Assembly: GCA_025399215.1 (NCBI GenBank)
Contig: MU621400.1
Coordinates: forward strand, 1 to 19,711
Length of the DNA: 19,711 bases
From: Globomyces pollinis-pini
Lineage: Eukaryota > Chytridiomycota > Chytridiomycetes > Rhizophydiales > Globomycetaceae
Direction: 5' to 3'
Shown here: positions 8,613 to 18,500 of the stretch, one piece after another
Numbering within the stretch: position 1 is the stretch's first letter
Layout of the letters: each line of letters begins with the position of its first letter
Position numbers and translations under genes: made by a program
The notes under the pieces: generated by a model
The model's input: the letters and a program-made list of their open reading frames with translations, nothing else
What the model was told of the DNA's origin: nothing
Database searches by the model: none

Positions 8613-8810
8613 TCAATTCTTTAGCGACAAAAAAAAAGTAAAGTGTTTAGATGAAACAACCTTCTTCATATTGACTCAAAAATGAATTCAAAATACCGAG
8701 TTGTGGAATTGAACACAGACCAATTACATAAAGAATAAAGTGATTGATATTTTTATGAAACCATTTATACAAATCACCATCATTGACAGTGGTGTTTATA
8801 TTCACGTTTG

Positions 8811-10217
8811 TTAATAATTATACGAGTCTTGAATATCTCGATATAGTCCCAGTAAGGCATCATAAGTTCCTACACTACCACCAGAAATACCAATCAGTAA
8901 TATCAAAACTCCAAATGCTCTCTGCCCAATCTTTTGATCGGGGTTCAATACCCAATCGCAAACCACAGGCAAAACAAATATGAGCATCGTATTAGATACT
9001 GCTCCAACCAAATTCATAAGCTATGATTAATAATATTTGCCATCTTACATCTGAAAAAAATGGTAATGTTATAGAAACAATTGTTATGAAAGACAAAATC
9101 CCAATCCTTAACAAATTTCTTCCAAGATCTGCTTTGATTTCAAGTGCCCGCTCCATATCGCATGAGATAGTGGTCAATAAAATAGGACATGCAAAAATAA
9201 CATGGAAAGTGATGATTCCTAAACTAAATGTCTTTGCGAGGCCTAAAACGTTAGTTTTTTCTAAAATATTTATGAAATGAAAGTCAAAGAAAGTAAACTC
9301 ATCTTATAAAATACATACCAGGTGGTAAATTCAATAGAATTGGAGACACAGTTAAATTTCCATAAACCAAATATCCAATGATTCCAACAAGCAGATACAT
9401 TACTGATATCGAAACCATAGACCAAGTTAAAACTTTCCTAAAATTCTGCGGCTTTGCCATGGAACGCTGAACTTCAGGATAAACATAGTTTCCACCATAA
9501 GAAAAGCATAATGTTCCCAAAACGCTTCCAAAGGCTCTAGGATTTGCCCAATCATGGGATACCTTATCAGTGTAGTTTATATAATCCATCGAGCCAACGA
9601 TTATCACAATGAACACAACTAACACAGATGCTAATGCACCCATGAAGCTGACAATTCCCACCTCCTTTAGGGTTTTTAATGTTAAATAAGGGACTAGTAA
9701 CAGCAGAGCGACAATCGTCATCCACTGTTGTTGAGTGAAATAACCGACTAATTCTGCCAGGTTTAACCCAGATAATATTAAATATAAACAAACAGTTCCA
9801 CCCATTGCTAATAGGGTTAAGATATTTCAGATCTCCAAACCTGTATTATAGAAAAAGGACACCATATAGTAACCAAATTTTCCAAAAGCAGCCTCGCCTA
9901 ACTAATAAGTACTACATAAGCGTGATACCTATATGAGGATAACCTTCCAATCGTTTCCCTTTGTGATTTAAACATTTTATGATTAAATTTCCAGTATACC
10001 AGTTAACAAAGGCAGAAGCGATCAGCAATAAAGCTCCAATCCAACCAGCTTGAGAGAAAGCATAAGGGATTTGCAATAACCCAGTTCCAGCAACTACACA
10101 CACAATATGATAGAGAGATTCATATGAGGTAGCACCGACAATAGGATTTTGAACGGAATTAGAAGAAGACAATAATGGAGTATTATCTTCTACGTCAATT
10201 TCCGAATTTCTAGTCAT
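8811..10217 (-). CDS. amino-acid transporter, AAAP/AVT family
   Basis: Exons are 10217-9929, 9897-9841, 9807-9319, 9260-9049 and 9020-8811 (418 aa). Introns are 31, 33, 58 and 28 nt. It moves amino acids across the vacuole/lysosome or plasma membrane in the AVT (SLC32/36/38-like) manner. N-terminal SYESLYHIVCVVAGTGLLQIP with GxG is the family's first-helix signature. GEAAFGKFGYYMV and YLILSGLNL follow with spacing matching plant AVT proteins once the 33-nt intron is removed. CFSYGGNYVYPEVQRSM and SVMYLLVGIIGYLVYG are further family helices, and the gene ends in LVGAVSNTML and a hydrophobic C-terminus. About ten or eleven membrane segments are visible. The cytosolic N-tail has DNTPLL, an acidic dileucine-type sorting signal that would suit vacuolar delivery. 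The second intron has an unusual donor (GTTTGG). Confidence 0.93.
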
Positions 10218-11085
10218 TTATGGAGAGCAAAAAAGTAAAAGAAAGTTTATGAAGTGACGGTCAACAGGCGTAAGGACGTCACGAGGAAGTGATAAATGAA
10301 GGTTAACCCCACACTGTCAGTGAGTTCTATTGCGTGATATTGAATGATACAATTGTGAAATGAATGGTGTGATTGTAGATTAGTTTGGTGAGACGTTGTG
10401 TGATTATTGTACTTAACATTTCCAATAATTAAATTGTCAAGGTAATGAAGTTTCAAAAGCTTCAGCAATACTGAGAAACTGAGCATTACATAAACTAATA
10501 AAAAAAATGTACGTGTTGATTCGTATTTCGTTCATTCGATTTTAGGTCCACTACCATCAAACATATCTATCGGATCCATTCAATTTTTAGAAAATGAGCA
10601 GGTTACTTCTAAATTCATACCAATATAGAAAAAAATATGGATGTGAGACAGGGAGTTGGAAATAGGAATCTTTTGTTCATGGGTAAACTACTTGGTAAAA
10701 ACACTTTATAGCAATATTGTTGATTTTATAACTCTAAAACTAACTTTATATTAAACTGAAGACCATTTAATGAATACAATATTTAATGAAGAAAATGTTT
10801 AAAACAATTCAAGATAGCACAATAGAATTTGAATTTGATACATACAAGCGTTTATTCCACAGTTCAAGTTACAATTTAGAGATTTGGTCAACTAATTAAT
10901 GATTCACAAATGGGTTTCTCTTGCGTTGGTTTTTGAGTATTCTACCACCATTGATATCTTTAGGAATCACATGGAAATGAATATAAACAACTAACAATTC
11001 AATTTGATTGATTCTTTACCATTTTATTTAAAAATTGTGAAACTCTTTCCAATTTACGATGCATTGGAAATAATGGTATTAGGTA
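10218..11085. other. gene-poor intergenic region
   Basis: AT-rich spacer upstream of the transporter and downstream of the minus-strand gene at 11086. The only item is a plus-strand 37-codon frame with an ATG at 10786 (MKKMFKTIQDSTIEF, stop at 10897-10899), too short to call. Nothing else was seen. Confidence 0.5.
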
Positions 11086-11502
11086 TTACACCTTGAAGTA
11101 TTCAAACCAAGCGATATCAATAAATGACCAATCGCTATCTCCTGTAGCCCATACCGGAGATGATTCTAGCCGGGATCTAGCACCAGCAGATAAAGGGGAA
11201 CTACTTGATTCCCTGAAAGACAATAAGCTATGGGCTATGGCCTGGGGACTTGAATTTAGACTTGAACTACTACTGACAGTTAAAGGGAAATCATTCGATG
11301 GTATGGAAATGGGGGAGGGTAATGCTTGGGTAATAAACTTCGGATTGGTAGTATAATGGCTAACAAATTTCTGGAACTTGTTTTCGATGATTTGTTCATC
11401 GTTAAGATTATTACTAGATGTTTGGGAATCCGGTAGTTTATCATCTTCGGTGTTTGATGCAACGGAAACTTTCACTACTTCTTGCACCCTTATGGCCAGC
11501 AT
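11086..11502 (-). CDS. orphan small protein, paralogue A of a local pair
   Basis: The frame is open from 11562, but the first ATG is at 11502-11500, giving 138 aa (MLAIRVQEVVKVSVAS). It shares two blocks with the product of 12147-12473: FQKFVSHYTTNPKFITQALP in the middle, and SDWSFIDIAWFEYFKV at the extreme C-terminus. A weaker shared stretch near the N-terminus is LPDSQTSSNNLNDEQ. The region between the blocks is Ser/Pro-rich and probably disordered. No signal peptide, membrane segment or known domain is visible. The aromatic C-terminal motif looks like a short binding or docking segment. The true N-terminus could involve an upstream exon. Conservation between two copies is the main evidence that it is a gene. 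Confidence 0.7.
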   Translation of the reverse strand: MLAIRVQEVVKVSVASNTEDDKLPDSQTSSNNLNDEQIIENKFQKFVSHYTTNPKFITQALPSPISIPSNDFPLTVSSSSSLNSSPQAIAHSLLSFRESSSSPLSAGARSRLESSPVWATGDSDWSFIDIAWFEYFKV

Positions 11503-11562
11503 AATAATCGGATTAAATGGACAAAAGTATTTGGGACCAGGTAAATGTTTTGGTGATGACAA

Positions 11563-12146
11563 CTTCAGAGGAATTTATCATCATCATGACTCACAGTTCA
11601 AAAATTCAGTCTTACAAGAAATAGTGAAAAGCACTAGTATGTTATGAGAAGATACCTATAATATATAACTATAACTGTATTGTTCATATTGCAATCCCTG
11701 TCTATCTGTGATTAAATGTCTGGTTGTTTAATTATAGGGCTAGGTATCCATTGCCGCATAATTAGTTGTGACTCATTATCAATGATGATTCCATATCACC
11801 TATTTTGGAATATGGAATTATATATCATCGTTCCAGAAATTTGTGTTTATGGATAAGATGAAGGCAAAAGAGTGATTACTTTACACAATAGATGCAAGTT
11901 GGAACCATCAGTAACTGTATACTTATGATGATAACGAGCAAGACAAATGCAAGTCAGAACCAACAGTAATTTTATAGATCGTATATGTATGCTAATAGAA
12001 TCATACCCCACTCCTGATTTGATTCCTGTTTTGATTCAACGTTCGTTTATGTAATTCTATCATTTCAAAGAAGATAAAACTTCTTATAGGTTCTGATCAA
12101 TATAATGCAAAATTGTTCTGATCAAAATTCATTGTGTATAAAAAAA
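11563..12146. other. spacer between the two paralogues, with short repeats
   Basis: No gene seen. It holds the ATGCAAGT direct repeat pair (11892-11975) and, nearer the second gene's 3' end, TTCTGATCAA twice (about 12090 and 12117). It probably contains the promoter of paralogue A. Confidence 0.45.
11892..11975. repeat. imperfect direct repeat pair, about 28 bp each
   Basis: ATGCAAGTTGGAACCATCAG, then TAACTGTATA (from 11892), recurs about 55 bp later as ATGCAAGTCAGAACCAACAG, then TAATTTTATA (from 11947). The pair lies about 390-480 bp upstream of paralogue A's start. It could be duplicated regulatory sites or a relic of the gene duplication. Confidence 0.5.
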
Positions 12147-12473
12147 CTAAGGAACCCTGAAATATTCATACCAGAATATGTCAATAAGTGACCAATCACT
12201 GTTGCTTCGTATTGACCATTCATGGGTATCATCCGGCAATGGACTAGAAATATTCCATTGTTCGGCTAAAACAAGTTTAGTATTTTTGGTTGAATGGCGA
12301 AAATAAGGTAAGTTTTGAGTAATGATTTTGGGATTTGAAGAATAATTATGAACGAAGGTTTGAAATCGCCTATCAAAAGTTTCTAAATCAATAAATCTGT
12401 TAGATTGTGATTGTTCATTGGTAAGACAATTTCCTATTGAAGAAGTTTGAGGTAGATCTTGAACATCGCACAT
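12147..12473 (-). CDS. orphan small protein, paralogue B of a local pair
   Basis: A 108-aa frame from ATG 12473-12471 with no intron needed. It shares FQTFVHNYSSNPKIITQNLP and the C-terminal SDWSLIDIFWYEYFRVP with paralogue A, and a DLPQTSS-like stretch near the start. The Ser/Pro-rich linker of paralogue A is shorter here. The copies lie in the same orientation, 644 bp apart, so this is a tandem duplication that has diverged strongly outside the two blocks. No known family was recognised. Confidence 0.7.
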   Translation of the reverse strand: MCDVQDLPQTSSIGNCLTNEQSQSNRFIDLETFDRRFQTFVHNYSSNPKIITQNLPYFRHSTKNTKLVLAEQWNISSPLPDDTHEWSIRSNSDWSLIDIFWYEYFRVP

Positions 12474-12903
12474 TAAGATCTAATATTTGGTGTCAGGTAA
12501 ATGATCAGAATTTATAGCACAAATTGTCGGTTGAACCATAATTGTGAGTCATAATCCGGTTTACTGGGTGAAAATTTTGATTGGAACACCCGATCACAAG
12601 GACGTTGCAACCAATTACCAATAGATTAGATGCCAATCCATTTTATTATTTCTTTACCAGTGTCGATTTCATTGAAAAACTAACAACTATAATTACGGTA
12701 AGGTATACCTAGTCGTACCAGGTCATCAAAATATAAAGTAGCATACATTGACTAAACAATATGATTAGAATAGAAAAACCCAGTAATACTTGGTCTAACA
12801 GCAATATGAAAAGTGATATATTAATTACAGGGTTTTGTGATTGGTTAAAGGAAGAGATCAAAATTGTATGGCTGTTTGTTAAATAATAGAACATAATCCG
12901 AGG
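12474..12903. other. intergenic region
   Basis: No firm gene. A minus-strand 61-codon frame with an ATG at 12894 encodes a hydrophobic, Leu/Ile-rich peptide. It starts only 10 bp beyond the preceding gene's stop, and AT-rich DNA readily gives such frames, so it is not called. Confidence 0.45.
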
Positions 12904-13819
12904 CTATTCACTATCACTATATACCACTCTATGTTTAACCTGGTCACTGCAGAATAACCCCCCATTTCCAATTTCTTCGCTGGCCGAATCAGAATCTTCT
13001 GGCACTATTCTCCGCTTCTTTTTGCTTAATCCAATATCCTCTTCAGAAGTTTTTTCCGAGTCCGTACTACTACTTTCTAATTGCCAACTTCTATTTATCT
13101 GGTTATTTACTGCAAGTTTCCGTTTTTGTCGCCTCGTTAGCACAGGAGAACTACTTAAACCCTTTTCTGTTTTCTTTCGAATGGATGATTTTGGGGTTTG
13201 AATTATATTCTTCTTATCAAGAAAGATCATGTCATCATCTTACAATAAGCGGAATAAATGAATTACTTAAACTATCCTTTTTCCTCTTTCCTTTTGAACT
13301 TTCCTCTTCGTCATCTGATGAGATAACCACTGTTCGTTTTTTTAGATCCGAAACTACTTTGTTATCATCTTCGATACTTGAATCCGAAACTTCTTGTTCC
13401 GAGTCTGAATCAGATATGGGTAATGGCTTCAACGTTTCTGGTTTGCGATAGCTTCTATTGAAGGAAGATGTAGATGTATGTCTCAAACAGTAACGTTCTT
13501 GATTATTTGGCAAGTCCAATTGGATTTTTGAAAAATCAGAGCTAGCCAAGAACTTGCCACAAAAACAGCAAAAGAATTTATCTGTTATCCTTAATGATAA
13601 ATGATTCAAACCTGGCGGGAGGGGAATTTGATCAAAGTCCGAATCATTGTAATCAGACTGACTTCCTGAGTCGGTATCCACTACTATATCGCTTAACAGA
13701 TGTATTCTATTCTTGTTTAATCGATTTGATATTTTTCTGTCATTCCTTTCCAAATCCAAAAGCATCTCTTTCAAAGACATGATTGAAAAAATGTAAACTT
13801 TGAAAGCTCGTTCAAACAT
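12904..13819 (-). CDS. Ser/Asp-rich putative nuclear protein with C2-CH zinc-like motif
   Basis: Exon 1 is 13819-13244, a 31-nt GT-AG intron is at 13243-13213, and exon 2 is 13212-12904 (about 294 aa). A second in-frame ATG at 13780 (MSLKEMLLDLERNDRK) may be the real start, giving about 281 aa. The middle has FFCCFCGKFLASSDF and, about 25 residues later, ERYCLRHTSTSS, so C-x2-C and C-x2-H pairs that could bind zinc. The spacing recalls the segment before Rtc4-like domains in fungal proteins, but the rest of that domain was not seen. Acidic CK2-like clusters (SDSDSEQE, SSDDEEESS, VYSDSE at the C-terminus) alternate with basic patches (KGKRKK, RRQKRKL, KKKRR), as in nuclear chromatin-associated proteins. 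Function is not assigned. Confidence 0.7.
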
Positions 13820-14121
13820 ACAATAAAGTCCACCGTAGATTGAATAATTAAAGTCATTAAATTATAAGAGAGTGTAAGATTGAACTAAGGAATTCTTCAT
13901 TGATATTACCAATCGTTTACTTTAGGCTGCAATTCAAAGTGACTATCTAACACTTATCAATACATTCAACCAACAAGAGTCTATTTTCTTCCTCATTTCA
14001 GCGGTCGCCATCGCCCTACAAAAGTTCAATCAACACCCTCAATTTTCTCATCTGTGTTCCCTTGGACCTTATCTTCGATTAATACCAAAAACCTCATTTG
14101 TGATTCTTATTGCTTTGTATC
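13820..14121. promoter_or_regulatory. divergent intergenic/promoter region
   Basis: About 300 bp between the minus-strand nuclear protein gene and the acyltransferase start. The half next to the acyltransferase is pyrimidine-rich (for example CCCTCAATTTTCTCATCTG), as is common in fungal promoters. No defined element was identified. Confidence 0.4.
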
Positions 14122-15498
14122 ATGACTGAACCAATCTCCCGTATGCCGACCTCAGCTCCTTCTGCTTCTTGGCCTGTATATATCATCCAAATAATCACCT
14201 TTTCCCTCATACTACTGGGTACTGCAATAGCTATTTTAGCTATTCAAGTCCCTGCCATGTTATTACATTTAGGACCTTTGCCCTTCAGATTCTTTGCTCC
14301 AAATGAATTTGCTGATATCAAGTTATTCTTCAGAAAACAATACAAAACTGTGATTCGAACAACTGAGCAAGCTTTTGGAACCTGCATGGTAATATTCTAC
14401 ATACTTTGATCTTTAAATTTAGGTCTTTATAGTCTATTTTTTAACACCTGGTACAAAACTTGTTATCACAGGAGATCATGACAAATTCAAATCTATAGAA
14501 AAAACAATTCTATTTGCCAATCATCAGATCTATCCCGATTGTATGATTCTAAAAAGTAACATTTGTAGGGGTATATATTTGGATGTTGGCTAGAAAATAT
14601 CAAAGACATGGTGATGTGAAAATCATGTTGATTGCTGTATTGAAATACATCCCTATACTTGGACTTGGAATGCAGTTTTTTGATTTCATTTTCATGCAAC
14701 GCAAATTGGCTTTGGATAAGATTAATATCATTGAAAATATGAAGAGACAAAAAGCATTTGCTGCACACTTACCTCTCTGGTTGATGATATATCCTGAAGG
14801 AACATTAAATGTAATATTTTTTGCAATACTAATTGTTTAGACACCTGGTAATCGAGATAGTACCAGAGCTTATGCTAAAAAATATGATATCAAAGAAGAT
14901 CCAAAGGTAAATTATTATCAATAGTAATTTAAAACAGTATGTTTTATTACCAAAATCTACTGGTCTATTCATGTTATCTGATGCACTATCAAAGCAACTC
15001 AACAGCGTATTTGATTTAACGGTTGGGTATTCCGGGCTTGAGGCTCCTGATATTCCTTATGAAGAATATTTGGCTCAGAATGTCTTTTTTGGGCATAAAT
15101 ACCCAAAAGAAATACATATTCATGTCAAACACTTTCAACTAAATCAATTACCTGGATTTGAAGAAAATCAACCATTATTGGAACTAAAATCAGACTCCAC
15201 TTCAAAAACTTTTGTGGAGACGTTTGATGCAAAAACTGATCAACGTCGATTGAATTTTGCCACTTGGGTAACAAAACGGTTTTTAGTTAAAGATGATCAA
15301 ATGAAACATTTCTATAATGATGGATCTTTCCATAATGCTCAAAAAACCGATGGTTTTGAAGAATCAAATACAGAAGAATGGACTATTGCTCCTTCAGTTC
15401 ATGATTCTATGTTATTGATTTTCACCTGGGCAATAGGATATACATTCATTCGTCTATATTTGGCAGTCTTTTGGCTATTGCTCTCTTTCGTTTTTTAA
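14122..15498 (+). CDS. lysophospholipid acyltransferase (LPLAT/PlsC; Cst26/LCLAT1-like)
   Basis: Exons are 14122-14388, 14423-14540, 14569-14810, 14841-14906 and 14938-15498 (417 aa). Introns are 34, 28, 30 and 31 nt. It transfers an acyl group from acyl-CoA to a lysophospholipid such as lysophosphatidic acid, lysophosphatidylinositol or lysocardiolipin, at the ER. The N-terminal hydrophobic segment (VYIIQIITFSLILLGTAIAI) is followed by the catalytic block NHQIYPDWVYIW (NHx4D), whose Trp codon is split by an intron, then IYPEGT, then TPGNR and YVLLPKSTGL. These fit the fungal Cst26/animal LCLAT1 branch better than the NHRSxxD-type LPAAT. The C-terminus has one or two membrane segments (LLIFTWAIGYTFIRLYLAVF). 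The start is the first ATG (MTEPISRMP). The gene is convergent with the receptor kinase, 74 bp between stops. Confidence 0.93.
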
Positions 15499-15572
15499 AA
15501 TGAATAAAAACGTGTTAAGTCTAAGTATGTTGTATATTAAGGCATTGCAAAATTTTATCTTTGGAAAACAAA

Positions 15573-18500
15573 TCAAACACTCGGTGGATCACCGCTATTA
15601 CTTTTCTGTCCCGCTGAACATTTTTTAATGGCTTTCTGAATACGTTCCTCCAGTTCTTCTGTCCAAACCTCTTCATCATCTTCCATACCCAATGAAGGAT
15701 AGTCACCAAACAAGCGTGATCCAATTCCTTCGGCTGTTAAGATATTTCCTTTTGGCTGACACATTTCTTCAAACATCTTGCGATTAAAATTTTCTCCTAA
15801 CTGGTATTTATCTTCAAATGAAGTGATAAAGACAATCCATTTACATGGTGACCTTAAATCTAATAATTTTAACAAATAATCGCCTGGGGTGTCTCTGAAT
15901 AATTCGGATCCCATAATTGAAGGTAACATAGGGTCCTGTCTTCCTCGCCCTTTGTCCGTATTGGTGTTGTTAGCGGTGTTATTTGCAGTATTATTCGGTG
16001 CGAACATCAAACTTACATTTCCCACATTTCTTTCGGCAGTCTTGAAATCCTCTTGGGTTAACCGAGTAATCCCATCCAGAACCTGTGTCATTGTTGGTCG
16101 CTGTCGCGCTTCATCATTTATACATGCCATGCAAATATCAACCAATTGCCTGTTTGCCAAATTGGTCAGCAAAAATTCTTTCTTCGACTCCCATGATTTA
16201 TCACTTCCTTCCCACATAAATGCATAATTGGCTAGAGTAACTACATTGATGATAAGACATCCAAACGCATAGATGTCAAATTTAGATGTTTTCTAAAAAA
16301 GATTAAGAAGAAATATTTTACATATGGTTGAGTCTTTCCTTCAGGTGGAATAAATCCCGGTGTCTGAAATACTGGGGTGTCAGATCCTTCTGGTAAAGTT
16401 GATCCAAAGTCCGACAGTTTTGCCACTAATGATCCATCTGGGTGTTGATGGATCAAAACATTCTCTGGTTTTATATCCAGGTGATTTAATTTCTTTGAAT
16501 GCATAAATTCTAGACCCTTAGCTGCCATAATAGTCAATGCCAGTGTCTGAGATTTCACAAGAATTGACTTTTCAGTTGGTGACTCTGGTTTTAAATATGT
16601 GGAAAAAGTCCCAAAGTTCATGAATTCGAGTAACAGAGCGGTTCTGGGCAACAGCGGTTGACCAGGGATAGAAATAGGCGCACCATCCATGAATGTTAAG
16701 CATGCCACAATATATGGGCTGATTAATTGCTTCATAATTCTACTTTCATTGTATATCATCTGTTCATGTTCGCTTTCAAATGGTATTTTTGCAACTGCCT
16801 CTTTTCCTGCATAAGTAGCCCAAAATACTTGACCACACCCACCAGATCCGGCCATTTTCTTCTTTATTACTAAACGCATATCGTACATAATAGATTGATT
16901 TGCCATCATTGAAGTATTAGCCATTTGTCTATTTATTGGTGGTGGAATATGAAGGTTGGATGGTACAACTTCTATAGTCCCTGTATTAGACAGCGTAGAG
17001 TTTGGAATTTGTGAAGATGTTTCTGTATCTTTCAACGGCATTTTGAGAACAGTTGGTGATTTTGGCATTGGTGAGAATGTATCTACTTCAGGGACAGTAT
17101 CTAGCATCTCCTGTGGAAGTTCTTGGTTGACTTCAATTACTGCTGAAGCTGGAGTTGATCTCACTGAAGAATCATTCTTCTCGATTTGAGGTTTGAGAGA
17201 TGGCTGTCTGACATGTATAGCGTTATCATTCTTTTCGATTTCGTTAGGGATGAATGCAGGCGGTTTCGCCGGTTCTGGTCGCTGTAATTTCTTTTTTCTG
17301 ATGTATCTCCAGTAGAGTGTTCCACATATGATAGCAAGCACTGCTACTATGACACAAACTATCAATACTATTGGAGGACTGTTGGAGGTATTCTGGTCAT
17401 TGATTCCAGTGAATGGAATATTTGTTGCAGTACTCACTGCGTTCACATTCTCTTTATCAAAGCTAAAATATATAAATATTAAAAAGTATACTTGAATGTA
17501 GAATATGCAGAAAGGTTTTTAACAGAAGGTGGAATCGGTCCGGTCAGCAAATTTCCACTTAAATCCCTAAATGTCATTATCATTCACAATTTTACAATGA
17601 TTGCAACTTGGTCAGATTTCCTAACTCTGGAGGTATTGATCCAGACAATTTGTTCTCTCCCAGAGTCCTATAACATTAATCAGAGTTTTATTACAAGACA
17701 GTGAGTTGGGATAGTTGTCCTAATTGGATCGGTATGGGTCCTGAAAGACTATTCTTATCTAAGACGCTGTTTAAAGTATCAAAACATGGGACTTCTTACA
17801 TGAATACTATCAGTGTCAAATTTCCAAGCTCTGGTGGTATCGGACCAGCTAGATTGTTAGCGCCCAAATCCCTAAACTTTAATAACATCCTTATTTTACA
17901 GTTTTGTTAACGCATTAAGCGAACCAATTTCTGGTGGTATAAAGCCTTGAAGGTTACGCTGTATGATAGAGCTTTGCTTTCTGGCTTGCAGACTACCTCC
18001 ATTCAATAGACTAGGTTGAGTAAAAATATACATTTTACAGTTCCTTCAATCTTCCATCAGAACACACAAACGGAGATTTATTGCAACAATCAGCCAGCGT
18101 GTATCGCGCAGCAGCGCTTCCTCGTAGCTTTGGATATATTGTATTGAAAAAAATTTCACAATCAGTTGCAGCTTTTGGTGCAATATTCACAGAGTCAAAG
18201 CTATTAAATCAAAAAATTAAATAATTACAAAAAGTTATCAAAGAAAGAGCTAGATTTTAGTTGTGCAGGATATAATCCAGTCAGTAAATTGGATCTTAAA
18301 TCCCTATAGTTGATATTAAATTCATAAATTACAAATATTTCATCCCGGTCAACTGAACTAGGGAGCTAGGAATCGCCCCTGTCAAGGAGTTGTTTGAAAG
18401 ATCACTAAAAGTAAATGAATAGAGTTTACATTGTTGTCAAATAAGAAAAACTTGAAAAAGTTGTTTCTGTTAATTTGCCATTCAATCCACTATTTTGCAA

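Noticed and set aside
9808..9840. In-frame TGA read through in the amino-acid transporter, suggesting a reassigned stop codon
   Set aside because: The 33-nt GT-AG intron removes it, and the spacing from AAFG to YLIL then matches AVT proteins. TGA also ends the dehydrogenase and kinase genes normally.
10247..10486. Minus-strand 79-codon frame upstream of the transporter
   Set aside because: It has no recognisable features, overlaps the likely promoter, and has the composition expected of a chance AT-rich frame.
13185..13451. Plus-strand Ser-rich 88-codon frame
   Set aside because: It is antisense to the Ser/Asp-rich nuclear protein exons; the Ser runs are complements of acidic and Ser codons.
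15889..16227. Plus-strand 112-codon frame opposite the kinase C-terminal exon
   Set aside because: It is a shadow of the kinase coding sequence on the other strand.
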